Part shown: positions 34,079 through 40,274 of the stretch, in pieces
Layout: each line of letters begins with the position of its first letter
How positions within the stretch are numbered: position 1 is the stretch's first letter
Assembly: GCA_900541175.1 (NCBI GenBank)
Contig: UQIT01000019.1
Coordinates: 1 to 40,274, forward strand
Source of the DNA: an uncultured Collinsella sp.
GTDB lineage: Bacteria; Actinomycetota; Coriobacteriia; Coriobacteriales; Coriobacteriaceae
Direction of reading: 5' to 3'
Length of the DNA: 40,274 nucleotides
Notes under the pieces: model-generated
What the model was told of the DNA's origin: nothing
Databases searched by the model: none
Seen by the model: the letters and a program-made list of their open reading frames with translations, nothing else
Translations under genes and position numbers: made by a program

Positions 34079-34969
34079 CTACGCGCTAATGTCCTTGAAT
34101 CCCTCGCCGAAGGCTTCCGTAACGTCAGCGACCGTCACAATGGCGTGAGGATCGCGCTCGCGCACGATCGTCTTGAGGGTATTGAGCTCTCGACGGCTCA
34201 CGATGACCATAATCACCGGCTTCTCGGCACCCGAATACATGCCAGTCGCCTTAAACTTGGTACAACCACGACCCAGGCCATACATGATATCGGCAGCGAT
34301 ATCAGGGAACTTGTCCGAGATGATGAGTACCATACGGCGTTTGTTGCCACCATCGACCACGGCATCGATCACGTAGCCGCTAATGACCATCGAAAGGCCT
34401 GCATATAGTGCGTTTTCGATTGAAAAGACCGGAGCCGACAGCGCGCATACGGCAACATCGATCGCCATGACGGTCGAGCCCACCGGCAGCGAGGTGTTAC
34501 GCGAGATGATTTGGCCAATCGTGTCCGAGCCGCCGGTGTTGGCGCCGGCGCGCAACACCATGCCGTAACCGATGCCCGTAATAATGCCGCCCCACATGGC
34601 AGGGAGCATCAGGTCCGCATCCGCCAGAGGTGCTACAAACGGGGCGAACAGATCGGTAAAGAAGCCCAGCAGCACAAAGCCCGTCGCGGTCTGCACCACG
34701 TAGAACATGCCACCTTCGCGCATAACGACCAACAACAGCAAGGCGTTCATCACGATCGTCTGAATACCAACGGGAAGCGATAGGCCGCGCGATGCACCGA
34801 CCGCCTGGATAATGGTGGCAAGGCCCGTAACGCCACCGGCAGCAAGGCCGTTGGGAATCAAAAACAGGTCGGTCGCAATAGCGGCCAGAGCGCACCCCAA
34901 CATAATCTGGGGCAGGTCGTGAAAGAAGTTCATCGATAGAATGCGCTTGATGTCCAGACGATATGCCAT
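34079..34969 (-). CDS. YitT-family membrane protein
   Basis: This 296-residue protein has five to six predicted helices (DUF161) followed by a C-terminal DUF2179 cytoplasmic domain. ATG 34969 has GAGGGAGG 4 nt upstream. Characteristic pieces are LFLIPNGLAAGGVTGLATII, MWGGIITGIGYGMVLRAGAN, TGGSDTIGQII, then VVDGGNKRRMVLIISDKF and TGMYSGAEKPVIMVIVSRRE. The family is widespread in Firmicutes and Actinobacteria, with no settled function; some members affect transport or signalling. A rho-independent terminator hairpin ends only 2 nt before its ribosome-binding site. Confidence 0.93.
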   Translation of the reverse strand: MAYRLDIKRILSMNFFHDLPQIMLGCALAAIATDLFLIPNGLAAGGVTGLATIIQAVGASRGLSLPVGIQTIVMNALLLLVVMREGGMFYVVQTATGFVLLGFFTDLFAPFVAPLADADLMLPAMWGGIITGIGYGMVLRAGANTGGSDTIGQIISRNTSLPVGSTVMAIDVAVCALSAPVFSIENALYAGLSMVISGYVIDAVVDGGNKRRMVLIISDKFPDIAADIMYGLGRGCTKFKATGMYSGAEKPVIMVIVSRRELNTLKTIVRERDPHAIVTVADVTEAFGEGFKDISA

Positions 34970-34981
34970 GCTGCCTCCCTC

Positions 34982-35010
34982 AAAAAAGCGCACCCCATCG
35001 GATGCGCTTT
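34982..35010 (-). terminator. Terminator hairpin directly before the yitT start
   Basis: On the minus strand AAAGCGCA and TGCGCTTT pair around 10 nt and are followed by six T, and then at once by the YitT ribosome-binding site. The position would make it a transcription attenuator if yitT is read from an upstream promoter. Confidence 0.8.
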
Positions 35011-35049
35011 GAACTTCTTCTTGTATTCGATTCTACCGATTCGCCGGAC

Positions 35050-35141
35050 AAAAACCACCCCTGTGCAGGGTTTGCTCTGGATACAAAACCACCCTGCTGG
35101 GAGGGTTTTAATCCATTTCCACATAAACCGGGTGGTTTATG
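35050..35141 (-). terminator. Tandem hairpins after prfB
   Basis: Three GGTGG/CCACC-type hairpins follow one another: CATAAACC-GGGT-GGTTTATG spanning the prfB stop (35122-35141), AAAACC...GGTTTT (35085-35109), and CCCTG-CA-CAGGG with five T after it (35050-35073). The last two have short T-runs on the minus strand and should end most secA-prfB transcription. Confidence 0.6.
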
Positions 35142-36284
35142 CAGACGGGGTCTCCGCGTCAGCGTTGCCGGTGGCCCAGCGATGGTAGCCAATAACAAAC
35201 GGGTCCAGGTCGCCATCGTCAAGAACGGCCTCGACATTGCTGGTCTCCACGCCCGAGCGCAGATCCTTGACCATCTGGTACGGGTAGAGCACGTAGCTGC
35301 GAATCTGGTTGCCAAAACCAATCGTGGTCTTGGGTCCGCGAATCTCATCGAGCGCCTCGGCACGCTTCTCGAGCTCAATCTCGTACAGGCGAGCCTTGAG
35401 GATCTGCATGCACGCGGCCTTGTTCTGGATCTGGCTGCGCTCGTTTTGGCAGGTGACCACAATGCCGCTGGGAAAATGCGTCACGCGCACGGCGGAGTCA
35501 GTGGTGTTGACGCCCTGACCGCCCGGGCCGCTCGCGTGGTACACGTCCACGCGGATGTCGTCGGGACTGATCTCGATGTCGATATCATCGGGTAGCACGG
35601 GGATGACCTCGACGCCGGCAAACGTGGTCTGGCGGCGCTTCTTGTCGTCGGTGGGGCTGATGCGAACCAAGCGGTGGACGCCGGCCTCGGCGCGCAGCAT
35701 GCCAAATGCGTCCTTGCCCTCGACAGTAAAGGTCGCGCGGTCGATGCCGATGACCTCGGCTGCGGGACAGTCGTTGATGGTGACCTTCCAGCCGCGACGC
35801 TGGCAGTACTTCATGTACATCTTAAAGAGCATGAAGGTCCAGTCCTGGGCCTCCAGACCACCCTGTCCGGGCTTGATGGTCACAATGGCATCGCCGTGAT
35901 CGAACTCACCGGTAAACCAGCTCGAAAGCTCAAGCTCATCGATGGCACGGGCCAGGCGCTCAGCCGTGGCTGTAGCCTCCTCGCGAAGGGCGACGGCGTC
36001 GGGGTCATCCCCCATCTCCTCGGCAAGCTCCAGCGCGGCGCGGGCATCGGAAAGCTCGCCGCGCGCGGTGTCCACGGCAGCGATATCTTCCTTGGTACGC
36101 GCGATCTCCTCCATGGTGGCACGGGCGGCGTCGGCGTCATCCCAAAAGCCAGGGGCAACACTTTTGGCCTCGAGCTCGGTCACACGGGTACGCTTCTCGT
36201 CCAGGTGGAGATACGACTCGACCTCGCCGAGCCGGTCCGCGAACGCGTCCAGCTCGGCGGGCGTTATCTCTAAAGCCTCAGCCA

Positions 36285-36285
<1 letters not shown>
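35137..36285 (-). CDS. prfB: Peptide chain release factor 2
   Basis: This 382-residue factor ends translation at UGA and UAA. ATG 36285 overlaps the secA stop as TAATG; AGGAATC lies upstream. The GGQ motif is at 255-257 (GPGGQGVN), as usual. The tripeptide that reads the stop codon is normally SPF in RF2, but here it is SPT (S210, P211, T212; codon ACC) in RISPTDDKKRRQTTF. RF1 carries PxT at the same place. The rest of the protein is RF2-like (YHASGPGGQGVNTTDSAVRV). There is no in-frame UGA near codon 25, so the classic programmed frameshift is absent. It is cotranscribed with secA. Confidence 0.95.
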
Positions 36286-39092
<2,807 letters not shown>

Positions 39093-39221
39093 GTGGTTTT
39101 CCTTTTTGGCCATCGCCCACGCCGTGCAGCTGCGGGCGAGTTAAACACAGATGATTGTACTTTAGCCAAACAAGGCGCGGCCTATACGGTCGACCTCGAC
39201 CGCCACGTAATAACTACGACC

Positions 39222-39258
39222 AACCTGCCACAATGGGACAGGTTAATTTTGGCAGGTT
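39222..39258. repeat. 37-bp palindrome, type 4, copy 2
   Basis: AACCTGCCACAA and TTTTGGCAGGTT flank a 13-nt centre TGGGACAGGTTAA. Length, spacing and most bases match copy 1 at 27097-27133, in the same orientation. It lies 130 nt upstream of secA. Confidence 0.82.
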
Positions 39259-39290
39259 TTATCTGGCCAAACGCCGCCTCTCTGCCATTT

Positions 39291-39353
39291 GGTGCAAGCA
39301 AACCTGTCCCCTTCGCACCAATCTGGTGCAATGGGGACAGGTTTGCTTGCACC
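39291..39353. repeat. 63-bp palindrome, type 3
   Basis: Perfect 21-nt arms (left arm begins GGTGCAAGCAAACCTGTCCC) flank 21 nt that contain their own GCACC-AATCT-GGTGC hairpin. It shares GGGACAGGTTT with the type-4 element and with 9110-9156. Confidence 0.87.
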
Positions 39354-39356
39354 AAT

Positions 39357-39398
39357 AAAAAGAAAAGGGCCGCGCACCCAAACGGATGCACGGCCCTT
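39357..39398 (-). terminator. Intrinsic terminator of rpmE
   Basis: On the minus strand AAGGGCCGTGCATCC and GGGTGCGCGGCCCTT pair around GTTT, then TTTTCTTTTTA follows. Confidence 0.88.
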
Positions 39399-39433
39399 AT
39401 GCCATGAATGCGAGCGATTCCGCGGCGAGCTAT

Positions 39434-39859
39434 TTACTCAGCAGCCTCGGTGGTCTCGGCCTCGGCAGCGGCCTCCTCGACGGGAGCCTCTGCGGGAGCC
39501 TCGGCGGCCTGCTTGGCAGCCTCCTCGGCAAACTTAGCAGCACGCTTAGCCTTCTCGGCAGCCTTAGCCTCAGCGGCGGCCTTGCGAGCAGCCTCGGCCT
39601 CAGCAGCCTTGGCGGCCTTGGCAGCCTTGGCCTCCTCGGCCTTCTTGAGCTGGGCGGCAGCGGCGCCACCGAACTTGTCGGCGAAGCGCTGGACGCGTCC
39701 ACCGGTGTCGACGAACTTCTGCTGGCCGGTGTAGAACGGGTGGCACTCGTTGCAAAGCTCGACCTTCATCTCGGACACGGTAGCGTGCGTCTTGAAGGTG
39801 TTGCCGCAGGAGCACGTCACCGTGCACTCGACATACTGGGGATGGATACCCTGCTTCAT
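39434..39859 (-). CDS. rpmE: Ribosomal protein L31 with a long Ala/Lys/Glu-rich tail
   Basis: This is a 141-residue zinc-type L31, a surface protein of the large subunit that bridges to the small subunit. ATG 39859 has AAGGAGT upstream. The first 70 residues are the L31 fold: MKQGIHPQYVECTVTCSCGN with C16 and C18, then C36 and C39 in LCNECHPFYTGQQKFVDTGG, the four zinc ligands. Ordinary L31 is 70-80 residues. Here another 70 residues follow, almost only Ala, Lys and Glu (heptad-like AAKAAKAAEAEAARKAA), ending acidic. Such a tail should form a long single helix. It is monocistronic. Confidence 0.94.
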   Translation of the reverse strand: MKQGIHPQYVECTVTCSCGNTFKTHATVSEMKVELCNECHPFYTGQQKFVDTGGRVQRFADKFGGAAAAQLKKAEEAKAAKAAKAAEAEAARKAAAEAKAAEKAKRAAKFAEEAAKQAAEAPAEAPVEEAAAEAETTEAAE

Positions 39860-39909
39860 GGTAGGACTCCTTATTGGTCAGGCGCTGGTTACCGATCAGC
39901 GCATAAGGC

Positions 39910-39930
39910 GTCTTGGTTTCCGACCAAGAC
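39910..39930 (-). promoter_or_regulatory. Hairpin in the rpmE leader
   Basis: GTCTTGGT and ACCAAGAC pair perfectly around TTCCG, about 50 nt before the rpmE start. It falls inside the predicted 5' untranslated region and has no U-run. It may be a protein-binding leader or an mRNA stabiliser. Confidence 0.45.
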
Positions 39931-39943
39931 AACAAACTCGGCT

Positions 39944-39972
39944 ATGGTACCACGGCGCCGCGTGTCCCACAA
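39944..39972 (-). promoter_or_regulatory. Possible rpmE promoter
   Basis: On the minus strand TTGTGG (39967-39972) and TACCAT (39944-39949) are 17 nt apart. The -10 is a weak match. Confidence 0.4.
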
Positions 39973-40053
39973 AAGGTTCACGGTCTTTTCGGAACGACAC
40001 GAATCTGACCCATCGAAACACATCTCCACCGTTCCTTCAACTGGGAAAATGCC

Positions 40054-40084
40054 GTCCCCGGGGCCTGAGAAGGGCCCCGGGGAC
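40054..40084. repeat. 31-bp GC-rich palindrome
   Basis: GTCCCCGGGGCC and GGCCCCGGGGAC flank 7 nt. The right side continues as GGGGACGTTC, the same word that forms the arm of the palindrome at 13911-13970. Confidence 0.75.
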
Positions 40085-40148
40085 GTTCGACTGACTGCGG
40101 GAACGGCCTTTCCGCTCAATGTGTTCGGCTGAGATCGGAAATCAACCA

Positions 40149-40167
40149 AACTGAACCAGGTTCAGTT
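40149..40167. promoter_or_regulatory. Perfect 19-bp palindrome, operator-like
   Basis: AACTGAACC-A-GGTTCAGTT is a perfect 9-1-9 palindrome that runs directly into TTGACA (40166-40171), an ideal -35 sequence. The form resembles operators of TetR-type repressors. No clear -10 follows on the plus strand. Confidence 0.5.
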
Positions 40168-40176
40168 GACATGGTT

Positions 40177-40212
40177 AAAAACGAGGGGCGACGCTTTTGC
40201 GTCACCCCTCGT
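40177..40212 (-). terminator. Intrinsic terminator of the gene at the right edge
   Basis: On the minus strand ACGAGGGGTGACGC and GCGTCGCCCCTCGT pair around AAAA, followed by five T. It shows that a minus-strand transcription unit enters from beyond the window. Confidence 0.85.
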
Positions 40213-40226
40213 CCCGGCCGGTTGCT

Positions 40227-40274
40227 TTAGTTGTACACACGGTAGTTACACTTGAACTGGGTTATGTGTCCATA
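40227..40274 (-). CDS. Last 15 codons of a minus-strand gene (partial)
   Basis: On the minus strand the only open frame at the right edge reads YGHITQFKCNYRVYN and then TAA, 15 nt before a strong minus-strand terminator. The other two frames stop within 9 codons. The product cannot be identified from 15 residues. Confidence 0.4.
   Translation of the reverse strand, partial: YGHITQFKCNYRVYN

Larger units (their letters stand above)
39093..39433. other. Gene-free stretch between secA and rpmE
   Basis: About 340 bases hold two palindromes (39222-39258 and 39291-39353) and the rpmE terminator (39357-39398). No ORF is supported. The secA promoter should lie in 39115-39215; no strong -10/-35 pair was seen. 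Confidence 0.5.
39860..40226. other. Gene-free stretch upstream of rpmE
   Basis: About 365 bases with the rpmE promoter and leader hairpin, a GC-rich palindrome (40054-40084), a 19-bp operator-like palindrome (40149-40167) and a terminator (40177-40212). Short frames here have no ribosome-binding site. Confidence 0.55.

Overview
The window is a GC-rich (roughly 60 %), densely coded chromosomal segment. Protein content and gene style point to an actinobacterium of the class Coriobacteriia, most likely Collinsella or a close relative. The reasons are a split two-subunit transketolase, a CsoR/CopZ/CopA copper locus, a PASTA-less Ser/Thr kinase with an FHA partner, a YitT protein, an orphan small serine recombinase and very GC-rich codon use. 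This assignment is from general knowledge, not from a database comparison. Almost all genes are ordinary chromosomal genes; there is no prophage, no insertion sequence and no CRISPR array.

Layout, left to right. (1) 1-2004, minus: a DEAD-box RNA helicase whose RGG-rich tail runs off the left edge. (2) 2511-5732, plus: an FHA-domain protein and a membrane-anchored Ser/Thr kinase with a C-terminal DUF6273-like sensor domain. (3) 5983-9099, plus: the copper locus copA-copZ-csoR behind a CsoR-type operator, then a small zinc-ribbon membrane protein. (4) 9793-13597, minus: an amidohydrolase, a protein with an AbiEi-like helix-turn-helix and a PD-(D/E)xK/DUF559-like nuclease domain, and an unassigned 235-residue protein. 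(5) 14013-20197, minus: glutamate synthase gltB-gltD, diverging from a plus-strand Nramp manganese transporter (mntH). (6) 21969-24554, minus: rubredoxin, flavin reductase, smpB, a TPR-like protein, tRNA-Glu and tRNA-Gln. (7) 24820-27076: a small unknown gene, an ArsC/Spx-type protein, a VanZ-like protein and a serine recombinase. (8) 27254-39859, minus: RNase R, ftsEX, the two transketolase halves, YitT, prfB (RF2), secA and rpmE. The right edge holds the last codons and the terminator of one more minus-strand gene.

Functional links. SmpB and RNase R are partners in ribosome rescue and are encoded about 4 kb apart. secA and prfB overlap by one base, and smpB overlaps the TPR-like gene. Rubredoxin and flavin reductase together look like a split version of the Hrb-type (flavin reductase-rubredoxin) electron carrier. 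CsoR closes a copper-sensing loop on its own locus.

The most unusual content is between the genes. Nine complete copies and two damaged copies of a 59-bp palindrome lie in intergenic gaps. It has two 17-nt inverted arms, consensus TGTCTYRATCTGTAACA, always separated by exactly 25 nt of variable sequence. Six copies form two regular arrays (period 80-81 bp) on either side of the nuclease-like gene at 11459-12529. At least six further palindrome types sit in other gaps, two of them (67-bp and 37-bp types) with a second copy of identical length. I do not recognise the 59-bp element as a named family, and it is the main candidate for an undescribed system here.
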